Shown piece by piece: positions 1 to 11,170 of a stretch of DNA of 64,000 bases. How positions within the stretch are numbered: position 1 is the stretch's first letter; every line of letters begins with the position of its first letter. The notes under the pieces were generated by a model. The model saw only the letters and a program-made list of their open reading frames with translations, was not told the DNA's origin and ran no database searches. A program made the translations under genes and the position numbers. Source of the stretch: Fistulifera solaris (lineage: Eukaryota > Bacillariophyta > Bacillariophyceae > Naviculales > Stauroneidaceae); contig AP026150.1 of the NCBI GenBank assembly GCA_030295235.1, positions 372,001-436,000 on the forward strand, in the 5' to 3' direction.

Positions 1-1395
1 ATTCTGTTTCTCCAAAGCCCTTTTCATTTCATCGTACATTCGTCGAGCCTGTGAAAAGGTGAGCGTGCCACAACGAAAAGCAAGAATAAAATTTGAATAC
101 AATACAGTCCACAAACCTTCAAGTCATCTTCGACGCCAGCTCGCGTCTCTTCAAGCTGTAATTTCACCAATTGAAACTGATCCATCAAATCGTTTTCTAC
201 GCTGATACCATTGTGCAGAAGACTGAATGGAAGGGGGACAAAAGTTACAACAACAACAACAATGAGCAGCCAAGTATCAATGCGCAAGCCCAACTCTCTC
301 CTGTATTTTTGGAAACCTACCTGTATTCACTCTCCGCTTGAAGACGCTGGAAACCTTGTCGCTGCGCTTCATTCTTGGCAACAGCTTCGTGTGGATATGT
401 TGTACCATTGTTGTCTTGATAGACATTGCTATATAGACATTCCAAGAAATGGCATACGACTCCGTGCTCACTTTGTATTCCTTGGCTGGCATGTTGGTTC
501 AGGTGCGCCATGAAGTCTTTCGGGCGCATACGGGCATTGGAGCTACAAATTGATCGTCCCAGCTTTAATTTCTCTCCCATGGGACAGGCACACCACATAT
601 CGAAATCGTGTACCGCTAAACACTGAAAGCCGAAATGGACCGCTGGATGCTCAGCTACTTTTTGTAGAAGAATGCGCTGTGCCAACAACGGATCCGCGGT
701 TGTATTTGTTGGCCTCACATCCATGCGATCTCTATCCAAACTGTCATCGGTGTCGTCGTAACAAGAGTCGTCGTCGTCGTCGTCATCATCCGAAGGAGAC
801 GCAGCTGGCAGGTGCCGCGCAAGGTCCGCCTGTAATTTGTCAATGACGATGGAATAGCTTAGTTGTAAACGTTTTTTGAAATCTTGTTCGTATTTGTAGG
901 GAGGCAATGTTTGCAAGGCTTGCTGTTCCGATGGAAACTGTGTGTGTATATATATGTGACGACAAATTATATGAGGGTGCTTTTCAAAAAGAAAAGAGAG
1001 ATAGAGAGAGCTTTACAATCAATCAAAAAAGAATGACTTACTGTAGCAAGGAGTTGGTTTTGAAGAATTTCAGGATCATTCCAGTATCCCGTAGTAGCCT
1101 CACGGAAAGGAAGATAGGGGTCATGACTCTCATCGATATTCACGAGGGACTCTTCAGGGGCCATGCAAGCAGCCGGATTCACCGTGATGTCACCCTGCTT
1201 TTCAACCGTTAAATTCTGTTTTGTTGCGTTTGATAATGATGATGCAAACGCCGCATTTTTCGTAGTAGCATTCGGTTGGTTGTTCTTGTCATAGCCATGG
1301 CTCGGATCGTTCTGGTTGTGACCGGTTTTTTGTCGCTTATTATTGTGATCAAAGTCATGATCATTCCGCGAATTGGAGTTTTGATTATTATTCAT
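1..1395 (-). CDS. Asn- and Asp-rich protein of unknown function, spliced, 3' end off the window
   Basis: Not recognised. Four exons can be followed on the minus strand: 1395-1042, 937-321, 222-117 and 48 to the window edge, with GT-AG introns of 104, 98 and 68 bp that keep one frame. The start at 1395 is the first ATG of an Asn-rich N-terminus (MNNNQNSNSRNDHD). An eight-residue Asp run follows in exon 2, encoded by a GAC/GAT microsatellite near 765-790. The second half of exon 2 has spaced Cys and His residues (CPMGEKLK, DFMAHLNQHA, VVCHFLEC) that might bind zinc, but no standard finger is clear. The end is helical and charged (QLEETRAGVEDDLK). It shares a divergent promoter with APC10. Confidence 0.75.
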
Positions 1396-1812
1396 ATTGT
1401 TGAAGATATTTCGCTCTTGGGTTGTGTTTCTCTTTCTTTCTTGTCCTTGTCCTTGATGAAACGGACACAAATCAAAAAAAAAAATGAAAGGTCGATGTTT
1501 GCGATCTTTTTGAAAACGGGTGTGACTGTGCCTCTCTATACAAAAATCCAAGGAGGCCTTCATTATTTTTCACCTTAAAAAGGACTGAGTACCGGTGCCC
1601 CGTACGTACCACGTACCGTACAATCCGCCAAGAAAGCGACGTTTCGAAACGGGGGTTATTATTATTCCATTTTCGTTTAGATCGTCCATATATATTCCAA
1701 TCAAACGCAACAAAGTTACAGCAAATCAAGAACATTCATCCCCCCCCAAAAAAAAACGTAGATGCATATATAGGAAATAGAAAGAGAAAAACAACCAGCA
1801 ACCAGCAACAAA
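1396..1812. promoter_or_regulatory. Divergent promoter region between the Asn-rich gene and APC10
   Basis: This 417-bp gap holds no supported gene. It is A/T-rich near both starts and contains repeats of CGTACC near 1602-1620, but no element I can name. Confidence 0.4.
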
Positions 1813-2691
1813 ATGAACTCGTTCGAAGACACACCAACACAAGACCCGACTTTCACCAGCAATGACGATGCAGCCGAAGACGACGACGACGACGAAGAGG
1901 AAGATGACGAAGAGGAAGAAGACGAAGAAGATGATGATGCTACGGCTCCTCGCAATTACAACAATGCAGATGACAAACACTTACACATCAATGCGGTTCC
2001 GAATTTAGACAGTCTCACCGGTTTGCGTGATTTGAGTTCGGATGTCGTTTGCTGGCAATTGTCGAGTGCCAAGCCGGGGAATGGGGTCGAACAAATATTA
2101 GACGATTCAACCGAAACATACTGGCAGTCGGATGGACAGGCACAGCCGCATTGGATGCAAGTGCATTTTTCGCGGCGCGTAGCGATTAGTCACGTGTGTC
2201 TGTATCTCGATTTTCATTTGGACGAATCGTATACACCCAAAAAAGTATCCGTGCAAGCCGGAATGACGCAGCAGGATTTGTGGGACGCCATTCCTGTAGT
2301 GGAGTTGACCGAACCGTCGGGATGGTGTATATTGCGTTTACAGGCTCCACCGGATCCGTTGGATGATTTGGGCGGCGGGGACGAGGAGGATGGTTCACCT
2401 GCACAAGATAAGGAAAATGGAGACAATGATCACTTGCTGGGTGCTACTGCGTTTTCCCAATCGTACAAGAATGTCATTCGCGCACATTTAATAAGGATTT
2501 CGATACAATCGATGCATCAGAACGGTAGGGACACCCACGTTCGGAAGCTGCGGCTGTTTGGGCCTCGAATGAATCAGTGGTCATCGTCCGAGCCGATGCA
2601 GATTTCGTCGCCGAACAACTCCTTGCAACATCCAGTCGTCGAGCGTACACGAACTTTCGAAATGGGGCACTGGTTTCCTTCCATTCGGTAA
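1813..2691 (+). CDS. APC10: Anaphase-promoting complex subunit 10 (APC10/DOC1)
   Basis: APC10 is the DOC-domain subunit of the anaphase-promoting complex (APC/C). Together with CDC20/CDH1 it forms the receptor for D-box substrates in the nucleus. The ORF gives 292 residues, longer than the usual 180-250. The extra length is an acidic N-terminus (residues about 18-50, mostly Asp and Glu) and an acidic loop. The DOC jelly roll starts near residue 75 with LSSAKPGNGVEQILDD, followed by TYWQSDGQAQPHWMQVHF, which is the family hallmark, and ends at HVRKLRLFGPR. The ATG at 1813 is the first in frame. No intron is seen. The C-terminal Ile-Arg (SIR at the end) matches the IR tail that docks APC10 on CDC27. 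Confidence 0.92.
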   Translation: MNSFEDTPTQDPTFTSNDDAAEDDDDDEEEDDEEEEDEEDDDATAPRNYNNADDKHLHINAVPNLDSLTGLRDLSSDVVCWQLSSAKPGNGVEQILDDSTETYWQSDGQAQPHWMQVHFSRRVAISHVCLYLDFHLDESYTPKKVSVQAGMTQQDLWDAIPVVELTEPSGWCILRLQAPPDPLDDLGGGDEEDGSPAQDKENGDNDHLLGATAFSQSYKNVIRAHLIRISIQSMHQNGRDTHVRKLRLFGPRMNQWSSSEPMQISSPNNSLQHPVVERTRTFEMGHWFPSIR

Positions 2692-2710
2692 CTGTCCTTT
2701 TTTATTTTTT

Positions 2711-5499
2711 TTAAAGTAAGAAATAAGCATGATCGCGTTGTCTAGAGATTTGAGTCTTATTGTATTTGTTAAAAGAAATTTCGCATATACGACAGCCCCA
2801 ATCCATGGAGCTGCTCGCTAACAATAATTTGGTTTGTGCGGTATCTCGAAGTGGTTGCCATGCCAGCTTCGTTACTGTGTCAATGTGACACGCATCGGGT
2901 GGGAATGCCAACACCAGCCGGGGAGGAGTATCGTCTAAAGAGTCTGTCGGAACTTCAAACAGTTCGATTCGTCCGGATTCCAGACCCACGGCTATAACAC
3001 CTCTTCGTTGTCTGTCGTCGTGAACAGGAATGGGTGCAAAGGCCAGCGCCGTCACTGAATCTGGTTTTTGCTGGATCTTAAACGAAGGTGCGAATTGACA
3101 GAGTTCGGTAACTTGCGTGGTCAAGTCCTGTGTATCAATCTTCCATACCTTGATACAACCATCTCGAGAGCCAGAGGTTAATATAGTTTCATCGTAGGGG
3201 CAAAAATCAACCGACCAAATAATGCGTTTATGTGCCGTGTCCTTACTCCAGGATAGCTCAAATAGCTTGCCGGGTGATCCCGTCCTTTCCACAAGCACAA
3301 TCTTCTATCTTTTCCGGAAGACACTAAAAATTGACCATCCGGGGAAAAGGAAAGTGTAGCTACCGTCGATTTATGTCCACCGCTAAGCGTTTGGGCGCAT
3401 TTGCCGGCCTCGACATCCCAAAGACGTACACTAGCTGCTTCGGCATCACGTGCCTTGCACGATGAGGCAACCAAGACATCGCTGAAAAATGACTTCGTTT
3501 TCGGCTCGTACAGAGGACTTGCCGTTCTCGACATAAGTGTCGAGGTGAGACAGAACAGCTCCGTATTGTGCCCGAATAGTTTTCGTGTTTCCGGCCACAA
3601 CGATGCCACTCCTAAATCTCGTTCCAAAGGTAGCTTCACACTCGTCAGACTAAAGGCATCACTCCCCCCTTCACCCTCCATGGCATCGGCTTCTTCCGCC
3701 CGATCGGCGGCACTGGCTTTGTTGCTTAGACCGAGGGAAGGGATAAAAGCCCGATCGACACGTTCGATGTCATCGTCCACTGAGTTGGCCTCTCCGTGAA
3801 TGGTCTGTAGCATACAAAGGGTCGTTCGTGGTGCATCAAATACTCTCAGCTCTTTCTCTTCCGCCCCTGTCACCATCAAGTGCTTGTGTTTTACCGAAGA
3901 AATCGAGGCAATGGAGGTCAAGTTATAACCGTGTACTTGAGGGCGTGCCAACTCCACCCAAATGGAGTCCTTGTCAGATTCTTCGATGGGAGCCCATAAC
4001 CGACAGGTCTGATCGTTACTAACTGTCAATAAATATTCACCTTGCGACGTTTCCCAACAAAGATCCGTGATGCCACCAAAATGCCCAGTGATACAAGGTG
4101 TTGCTTTCCACCGGACAAAGGAGGCACGTTCTTCCAGCGGTAACGAATTCAATTCTTCTTCCTGTTGTTGTGAAATCAATTCGCTGGTCCAAATGTGAAG
4201 GCTTCCTCCATACGCTTGTCCCACCAAGTAGCGTCCATTGGAAGGATTAATCGTAGCACCACAATATCCGAGCAGTGATGAACCTACCGACCCACCTAAA
4301 ATTCCTCCGGCACTTCCCACTCGTGTCAAAGGCGTCCAAATACCTTCCAATGTGGGACCCCACAGCATAATCGCCCGATCCATACTACTGCTAATCAGTA
4401 GCTTATCGTAACCGTACATCGGTTGTGGATTTGTATGCCATTTGACACAAGTCACGCTTTCCTCGTGCCCGACTAACAGCGCCTCTAACGTGACTTTGGT
4501 CACATGTTGCACCAAGTTATTGCTATTCTGCGACGCATTCGGTACGGCGAATTCGATGCGCGATTCTCCTTCTTCATCCTCTTCCACGCCATCTTTATTT
4601 CCTTCACTCAGATCATCATCCGGATCCTCCATATCGTCAGGTACAGTATCGTCTAGCACGCTCGTCACCTTTTCCGTATACGTTCGAAACATCCATAATC
4701 GAATGCGAGCATCCTGACTCGCGGACGCCAGCAACGAATATTCGGTAGAGTGCCACCAATCCATACTCGTAATCCAGTCTTCATGTCCCGATAATGTACC
4801 CACTAAATGCGGAGTCGTCCCGTCTAGACGATACACCCATATTTTGTTGTGTCGAGGATTGGCGGTTCCGATCAAGGCCAAGAGGGATGAATGATGCTGC
4901 TGAAAGGAACACGAGCACACGGCCGAATCCAGCAAAGATACGGTGTCTTGGACCACAATTGTCAAAGAATTGGTGCTAATATGACAAGTGTAGAGGGTTG
5001 CACCCGCAGATGTTCCCGCTAGCACAAAGAGCGTTTCTGTGTTGTTGTTGCCCTCGGCAGTATTAGGATGAACCGTGGGACAAATGGAACCAATCGATCG
5101 ACTCGCCGTCGACAAAACGTGCTCCTTCCACAAAAGTGATTCCGATCGAATCCATACAGCGATCGTTCCGTTAGAGAATCCGCACGCAATTCCATTTCTA
5201 CCGAACACACTCATGGCCGATATCACCGGCCGTTGATCACCCGGAAGAACCGGATTCTGTTCGACAAAAGACGACCGTAATGTCTGCCGCACCGTCCATA
5301 CCGGCTCTTCCTTTTTCCACAAGCGTCGTTCCGCTAAATAAATGAGAGCATTTGATGCGTAAACGAGGGTATCGTTGCCATTGTCGTTTCCTCGAATCCA
5401 GTCAACGGCGTGACGAAAAGACGATGCGGCAGCTCCTTGATGAACGGTGTGAAAGGACGGTGAGTGCGTGCTATTTTCTGGCCCTGAAATTTCTGCCAT
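2711..5499 (-). CDS. ELP2: Elongator complex subunit 2 (ELP2), WD40 protein
   Basis: ELP2 is the double WD40-propeller scaffold of the Elongator complex, which modifies U34 in tRNA wobble positions. From ATG 5499 many WD repeats are visible, for example SGHEDWITSMDWW, LLASASQDARIRLW, VGHEESVTCVKWH, LLISSSMDRAIMLW and TVSNDQTCRLW. The late segment LVSSGKDRRLCLWK and then AHKRIIWSVDFCP is typical of ELP2. The frame shifts by one base in the T run 3286-3288 (an AAA on the coding strand). Similarity continues on both sides, and one more A would give LWKRTGSPGK, so I read it as one gene of about 920 residues with a suspected homopolymer error. It is divergent from the gene at 5989. Confidence 0.9.
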
Positions 5500-5988
5500 G
5501 ATGTTGATTGATTATAAATCACGAAGAATAGTTGGAATAGGAGTATGATTGTCGTCAAAAAAGAGAGAAAAGAAAAAAGTCGGAAGAGTTTTTTTCTTGG
5601 ACCTCGGACGTTCATGCCGTCTAACCTGGATCCGTGTCAAGATTGACTCATTCAGTCGTCATGTGTAACGGTACAAGTTGACATACAGACGTCCTGTACA
5701 AATCGATCATGACCGAGTTTCAGTCATAAAATTTTTCGAGACAAACTGTACTACCTGGTATAGAGAAACGAAAGAGGAACCCGAATATTTTGTTCGAATA
5801 CCGGTCCAAGTAGAGAAGTCGTGCTAAAAATATGCTGATCACGTTTTCAAGTTCCGCCGCGTGCACCTCATATAGAACTTGGCGACTTTTTTGTGACTTT
5901 CCCTGACGAAAAGTCCAGTCTTCGATTTTGACAACAACATTGCAAGGACAGCACTCTCTACTCTATCCTCCGCAAACATACGACGAAT
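5500..5988. promoter_or_regulatory. Divergent promoter region of ELP2 and the 5989 gene
   Basis: No gene is seen in this 489-bp gap. It holds a TGACTCA site at 5644-5650 and one copy of the dyad motif at 5708-5728. Confidence 0.45.
5708..5728. promoter_or_regulatory. Dyad motif copy 1 (CATGACCG-N5-CAGTCATA)
   Basis: The right arm is near-perfect and the left arm differs at one central base. It lies 209 bp from the ELP2 start and 261 bp from the 5989 start. See the finding on the dyad family. Confidence 0.5.
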
Positions 5989-6780
5989 ATGAAACAACAT
6001 AAACGTTCTAAAAAGCAGAACAAGCGCGTCAAAGCAGCCAGCACGACGAGACTAGCTCCGGTTGTTGAAGAGGAAGTCACTGCTACTTTGTCGCTGTCAG
6101 ACGAGCAGCTTACATCGCCATTCCCTCTCTCGTCGTCTTCCACTCTTTCTAACATTGATACTCATCTTACAACTAGCACTATGAGCGAAGTACGGTCGGT
6201 AGAAGGCACGTCATCCGTGTCCGCACAACCATCTCGGCCGCCACTGCAAAACATCGCACCGAATCAGAACCATCGGACGACTGTTTCGAATGCGCACGCA
6301 ACATCTTCTGTAATTCAGAAGCGCTCCGTTCTTTCCCCAGTAAATACAAAAAATACCGCTCCTCCCACGGTGGCAGAGACAGCCACACCACCCGAAGATC
6401 CTCCGGCCGACAAAGTCATTACAACGACGCAGCCTACGCTCGAAATCGTCCTCGGCAAAGTCGTGGAAATTGTCACCGAAGCAGAAAGAAATCAGACCGA
6501 CTTGGAAATTGAACGATTGCAACAACTGGTGGACTTTCTGAACTCCTCGAAAAGTTCAGATACGACGGAATGGTCGTTGACGCATACGGAACTACAACAA
6601 ATGGTGTTGCGCGTCGTCCTGTTGGCGAAAGAATCGGTGCGTCGGGGGACACCGCCACCCACGGGCATGATGGTGTGGCAACAGCCAGACAAAACAACCG
6701 TGAATCTAGCGTGGGCTCCGCCGCACCATGTGCAAATTACCACCGATGGTGTTGTACTGGGAGAACGTCTTTGCATCTAG
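5989..6780 (+). CDS. Hypothetical protein, Ser/Thr/Pro-rich with a helical C-terminal domain
   Basis: Not recognised. The 263-residue ORF begins at ATG 5989 with a basic patch (MKQHKRSKKQNKRVKAAS), which could be a nuclear localisation signal. Residues 20-145 are low-complexity Ser/Thr/Pro/Val. Residues about 145-225 look folded and helical (LEIVLGKVVEIVTEAERN, LEIERLQQLVDFLNSS, ELQQMVLRVVLLAKESV). The tail is PPPTGMMVWQQPDKTTV. Codon use and length support a real gene. No cofactor or catalytic motif is visible. Confidence 0.7.
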   Translation: MKQHKRSKKQNKRVKAASTTRLAPVVEEEVTATLSLSDEQLTSPFPLSSSSTLSNIDTHLTTSTMSEVRSVEGTSSVSAQPSRPPLQNIAPNQNHRTTVSNAHATSSVIQKRSVLSPVNTKNTAPPTVAETATPPEDPPADKVITTTQPTLEIVLGKVVEIVTEAERNQTDLEIERLQQLVDFLNSSKSSDTTEWSLTHTELQQMVLRVVLLAKESVRRGTPPPTGMMVWQQPDKTTVNLAWAPPHHVQITTDGVVLGERLCI

Positions 6781-7053
6781 AAACAAAAGCAAATTGCATA
6801 TGAACATTTCGGCGCTTTCCCTATCGAAAAAATATTAAGATTGCATTTAGCATATTAAAAAGGCACGTTCTATACCATTTATACGTTTTATAGTTCATTT
6901 TCTATTTCGCATTTGCGTTCGCTTGAGGTACACACTTTTGCGTATGGGCTATGTGGATATTTCACTTGTGCATTCACCACATTGACATCCTACGGACGTC
7001 ATTTTGCTTACCTCCTAATCTCCATTGCCTATATAAACTCCCAGGGACTAATA

Positions 7054-7701
7054 TTACAGGAACAAAAAGCGAGCCATGGCTCCTCCCGCACTTTGCAAAT
7101 ATGCCGGACTCGTGTCCGCTAAATGTTCCACGTGCAACAATTGTGCTCCATGTTTCAAATACAATTGCGATTCCATCGCGTGTGGCAAAAACAATTCCGC
7201 GAGTTGTTTCCACGCTTCCGCACCATCCCGAAACGTCCCTTGTCCTACCACCGAATGTCCCGGTCGAGGGATGCCCGTGGCAATGGCGTACGCGGCTTGT
7301 TTCGAAATATCGTCCACATCGAGAGACAGTGTCTCCCAATGTTGTGTCACCCAAGCCGATAATCCATACAAAGCACACACGGCTTGTACTTGTTCTCCTT
7401 GGGCCGAACAATCATCGAGAGCACGTTCGACCAAAGGTCCAGCGACATTTTGTAACGTCCATTCGTCGATCGCTGTGTCTTCCGGTGGTGGCGGCTGCTG
7501 CAATAATTTCGCACCAAACATGATATTCCGATGGGCCCGCAGTGATGCCAAAGCATATTGTCGATCTTTCGTACCGGTGGGTAATAGCAAATATTCACGC
7601 GATGTATATTCGTCTCCGATCCGGAGGACCTGCGTGGCGAACGAACGACGACGACGACAACAACACGAGCGAATGCTACGCCGCATCATAACGGCCCACA
7701 T
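7054..7701 (-). CDS. Hypothetical protein with a probable mitochondrial presequence
   Basis: Not recognised. It is a 215-residue ORF from ATG 7701. The N-terminus is Arg-rich without acidic residues (MWAVMMRRSIRSCCCRRRRS followed by FATQ), as expected of a mitochondrial presequence. The rest is mostly alpha-helical: YALASLRAHRNIMFGAKLLQ, then a Pro run, then EQVQAVCALYGLSAWV and EAWKQLAELFLPHAME. A 213-residue ORF on the other strand (7076-7717) is Cys-rich and irregular and is taken as its shadow. Confidence 0.65.
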   Translation of the reverse strand: MWAVMMRRSIRSCCCRRRRSFATQVLRIGDEYTSREYLLLPTGTKDRQYALASLRAHRNIMFGAKLLQQPPPPEDTAIDEWTLQNVAGPLVERALDDCSAQGEQVQAVCALYGLSAWVTQHWETLSLDVDDISKQAAYAIATGIPRPGHSVVGQGTFRDGAEAWKQLAELFLPHAMESQLYLKHGAQLLHVEHLADTSPAYLQSAGGAMARFLFL

Positions 7702-8311
7702 CCTACCAATCCCGTAGTCAAGAAGACGAAAAAGGACGGAACTGTATTAAAGGGAAATAGATAGACAGACTTCCCTTGTAATGAAGAGTGAAAGGAGACT
7801 ACCTTTTGTTGATGACAAATGATAGATTTGTGAGGTTTTTATGACGGCACCTCAATTTTATACCGAGTACAAGTAGTAGTATACAGCAAAATGTAAGCGA
7901 CACATGGTCCGACTGCATTCCTTTCCAGTCCCGTGTCTTGTTCATTTTCTAAATTCTGTTCTTTTCGGACCTACGTGAAGTTTACCATAGATTGAAGGCC
8001 ACAATTTCAGTCGTTAATATTATTGTTTTAGCTGCAATAGTATTTGTAGCTCACACATCGATTCATGACGTCGAAAAACTTTTCCAAAACGTTGCCTTTC
8101 GTATTTACTATCAGCCAATGTGTTGGTTTAGGAGATCAAGAGAAAATTTTTCGAGCTCGAAGCTGCTTGTCTAGCTATTCATACTTTGTTCATTGTGCAT
8201 GCTTGTAACTGTAAACTTTCAAGTCTTTATTACAATAACACTAGCCACAATGGCATTTGCGATACACAATTGAGCACTCTTGTCTCTTATTACTGTTAGG
8301 TATGTCTAGAC
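7702..8311. other. Intergenic stretch, nothing recognised
   Basis: These 610 bp lie between the promoter side of the 7054-7701 gene and the 3' side of the first ATP-grasp gene. Only short chance ORFs are present. Confidence 0.4.
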
Positions 8312-11170
8312 TTAATACAAATCCACCCGGCCCGACGAGAACACACGTCGATGAGCGTGTTTCGCTTTGCCCGGGTGCGACGGCGAACGCAATTGTTCCA
8401 ACGCGGGTTCGTACTCAAACAATAAGTTGTTTTTCTCTAAATGTCGAATTTGCTCCACGTCAGCTTTGAGAATGGCTTCATCGTGATGCATCAGGATGAC
8501 GCTACCAATTCCGGTAAACAAATCAATGGTGTAATCCACTTTGGTGCCCGGCTTGACACCCGTCTCTAGGTACACAAAGGAGGGTAGTGTACGAATCGTG
8601 TCGAATCCGGGTGTGGATTTGACAATGCCGCGGGCATACGAAACCAGAATGACTTCTTGGCCGGCAGCCTTGAAAGGACTCGGCGGTATACTGGGCAAGG
8701 TCAAAAACGCTTGCTTGTCCAAATAGGCATCGACGGAGGAATCCACCTGAGAATGGCCTCCCGTTAATGCGCGACACAAAGGTCGCCAATTGCCATCGCC
8801 ACCATGTGCACGGCAGTTCATCTCCACCAGACACGGACCATCAGGGGTCATCATGACTTCACCATGCGATGGACCATTTTTGAATTCCAGAGCATCCAAC
8901 ACTTTCCGAACGTAAGGAATCAGAATCTTTGCTTCGGGAGAATCCGAGGGTACTGGGATCATTCCAAAGTAAACAAAAGCAGCTCCATTGGTCTCACGTT
9001 TGTCGTAAACCCACACCATGGATGTTTTGTGCACACCGTCGCGAGAAACGTGATCCACGACGTATTCTTTCCCTCGAAGAAATTCCTGGCAAAGAACAGC
9101 AGGACAATCGCCACCGTTCACCAGCTGTGATTTCATTAACACATCAAAATGCTCTTTTGCTTCGTTGAAATCGTGACATAGCTTGACACCATCTGAACCA
9201 GCACTCTCAGTAGGCTTCAATACTACTGGATAGCTCTCGGTGCGTAAAAAGTGTTCCACTTCAGCAAACGTTGTACCGGCCGCTTGACGAATCGATCGCA
9301 TGCCCTTGGCCGCAATCAGTTCTTGCTGAATCTTCTTGTCTCGGCGATTCGGGATACCGGTACCATTCGAACGCACATTCATCCGCTCCGACAACTGATC
9401 CGCCAAATCGACACCAGCCTCCCCACCAGCAATGCATGCGACAACGCGAAGAGTTCCCGCTGCCTTGATGACCAATTTTTCCGTATCGGCTAACCCTGTT
9501 TTCGGTTCCGTGACTTCGGCATGATACGTCAAGGATGTGCAGCTCAACGGAATGTGCTTCTTCATTTCTTCTGAAAAGCCATCGGTCCACAGTGCGATCA
9601 CTTTGTATCCCCGTTTGAAGATTTCTTCCGCCACCAAACAACCAGTGGAGTACGGGTCTACCACGACAACCACTTCCTTCGAGGCATCCACGGTCGTCAT
9701 ACGTCGTATCAGTCCACCACGAAGCTCCGGACGATCATTGGACATGTGGCGTACTAAATTCGGACCATCGGAAGAAAAGGGGTATTGAATGATCTTGGGT
9801 TCCAAGATACTTGGCATGACGTACGAGTCACCGCGAGGCCGTTTGAGCGCTTCGAGACGTGTTTCGTAGGTAAAGAAGCCATTAATTTCCTCCAAGTAAC
9901 GAATAAAATCCACATCTTTCTGTAATACCTGAGGGTCTTCATGCATCAGAATAGCACTACCGATTCCTGTCACTAGATCCGTCGTGTAGTCTACATACGA
10001 GCCTTCTTTGATACCCGTCTCCAGATATACAAAGGACGGCAAGCATCGAATCACATCGTATCCGGGAGTGCCTTTAACTTTTCCTTTCGAGTACGAGACC
10101 AGAATAATTTCTTGTCCAGCAGCTTTGAACGGACTCGGAGGTCGTTCCGGATACCGATGGAAAGCTTCTTCATCGAGAAGGGCGTCGACAGCCCCTTCGA
10201 CCTGCGAGAATCCTCCCGTCAAAGCACGACAGAGAGGCCGCCAGTTCCCATCCCCGCCATGCGCACGACAGTTCATTTCCACCAAGCATGGACCATCTGC
10301 TGTCATCATGACTTCTCCATGAGAAGCTCCATTTTTGAACTCGAGTGCGTCCAAAACAGTTCGAACATAGGGGATCAAAATTCTGGCTTCCTCGGATTCG
10401 CTATCCACGGGCAACATACCAAAATAGACAAAGGCGGATCCATTCGCTTGCCGTTTGTCGTACACCCACACCATGGTCGTCTTATGAACGCCATCACGTG
10501 AGACATGATCAACTACATACTCCTTTCCCCGCAAGAATTCTTGACACAGTACGGCTGGACACTCTCCTCCATTGACCAACTGCGATTGCATCAATGTATG
10601 AAAATGCTCCACCGCTTCTTCGTATGTATGGCACAGCTTGACTCCATCTGACCCAGCCGATTCGGTCGGTTTCAAAACAATCGGATATGGCTCGGTGCGC
10701 AAGAATTCTTCCACTTGACTCAATTCGTCTCCGGCCGCTTGACGCACCGATCGCAAACCCGCCGCCTTGGCCAATTCTTGTTGAATTTTCTTGTCACGAC
10801 GATTCGGAATGGCCGTCCCGTTGGTGCGAACACCGAGTGCTTCCGACAAAGCGTCCGCCAGGTCGACTCCGGCTTCTCCTCCCGCCAAGCATCCCACAAT
10901 GGGCAATCCAGTGTGCAAGACAGCTTCTTTGGTTTGTTCGTGTGTGGCTTTTTCTTCCAACACATAATCGTACGTCAATTTCCCACACGATATGGGAACA
11001 TGAGCTTTCATTTCTTCCGAGAATCCTTTCGTCCAGAGGCAAATAAGTCGATATCCTCGACGAAGGATTTCTTGGGCGACGAGACATCCTGTCGAATATG
11101 GATCGACAATTACGACGGCTTGTGGGTCCTCTAATTGCGTCATGCCGCTTTCCATTGACTGAGGAGGCAT
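8312..11170 (-). CDS. Double ATP-grasp ligase-like protein, copy 1
   Basis: The protein has about 952 residues and two ATP-grasp modules (about 1-489 and 490-952). ATP-grasp enzymes join a carboxylate to an amine or thiol through an acyl-phosphate. Each module opens with a Rossmann-like pre-ATP-grasp segment (VVIVDPYSTGCLVAQEI), then NGTAIPNRRDKKIQQEL, the lysine and glycine-rich loop VLKPTESAGSDGVKLC, the adenine-binding CQEFLRGKEYVVDH, and the metal-binding LVEMNCRAHGGDGNW. Both modules keep these residues, so both could be active. Closest in kind, from memory, are bacterial L-amino-acid ligase-like ATP-grasp proteins; the substrate is unknown. The start is ATG 11170, since no earlier in-frame ATG exists. 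It is a tandem paralogue of the next gene. Confidence 0.85.
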   Translation of the reverse strand: MPPQSMESGMTQLEDPQAVVIVDPYSTGCLVAQEILRRGYRLICLWTKGFSEEMKAHVPISCGKLTYDYVLEEKATHEQTKEAVLHTGLPIVGCLAGGEAGVDLADALSEALGVRTNGTAIPNRRDKKIQQELAKAAGLRSVRQAAGDELSQVEEFLRTEPYPIVLKPTESAGSDGVKLCHTYEEAVEHFHTLMQSQLVNGGECPAVLCQEFLRGKEYVVDHVSRDGVHKTTMVWVYDKRQANGSAFVYFGMLPVDSESEEARILIPYVRTVLDALEFKNGASHGEVMMTADGPCLVEMNCRAHGGDGNWRPLCRALTGGFSQVEGAVDALLDEEAFHRYPERPPSPFKAAGQEIILVSYSKGKVKGTPGYDVIRCLPSFVYLETGIKEGSYVDYTTDLVTGIGSAILMHEDPQVLQKDVDFIRYLEEINGFFTYETRLEALKRPRGDSYVMPSILEPKIIQYPFSSDGPNLVRHMSNDRPELRGGLIRRMTTVDASKEVVVVVDPYSTGCLVAEEIFKRGYKVIALWTDGFSEEMKKHIPLSCTSLTYHAEVTEPKTGLADTEKLVIKAAGTLRVVACIAGGEAGVDLADQLSERMNVRSNGTGIPNRRDKKIQQELIAAKGMRSIRQAAGTTFAEVEHFLRTESYPVVLKPTESAGSDGVKLCHDFNEAKEHFDVLMKSQLVNGGDCPAVLCQEFLRGKEYVVDHVSRDGVHKTSMVWVYDKRETNGAAFVYFGMIPVPSDSPEAKILIPYVRKVLDALEFKNGPSHGEVMMTPDGPCLVEMNCRAHGGDGNWRPLCRALTGGHSQVDSSVDAYLDKQAFLTLPSIPPSPFKAAGQEVILVSYARGIVKSTPGFDTIRTLPSFVYLETGVKPGTKVDYTIDLFTGIGSVILMHHDEAILKADVEQIRHLEKNNLLFEYEPALEQLRSPSHPGKAKHAHRRVFSSGRVDLY

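Noticed and set aside
7076-7717. A 213-codon plus-strand ORF, Cys-rich
   Set aside because: It is antisense to the 7054-7701 gene, which has a better presequence and helix-forming composition; the Cys pattern is irregular.
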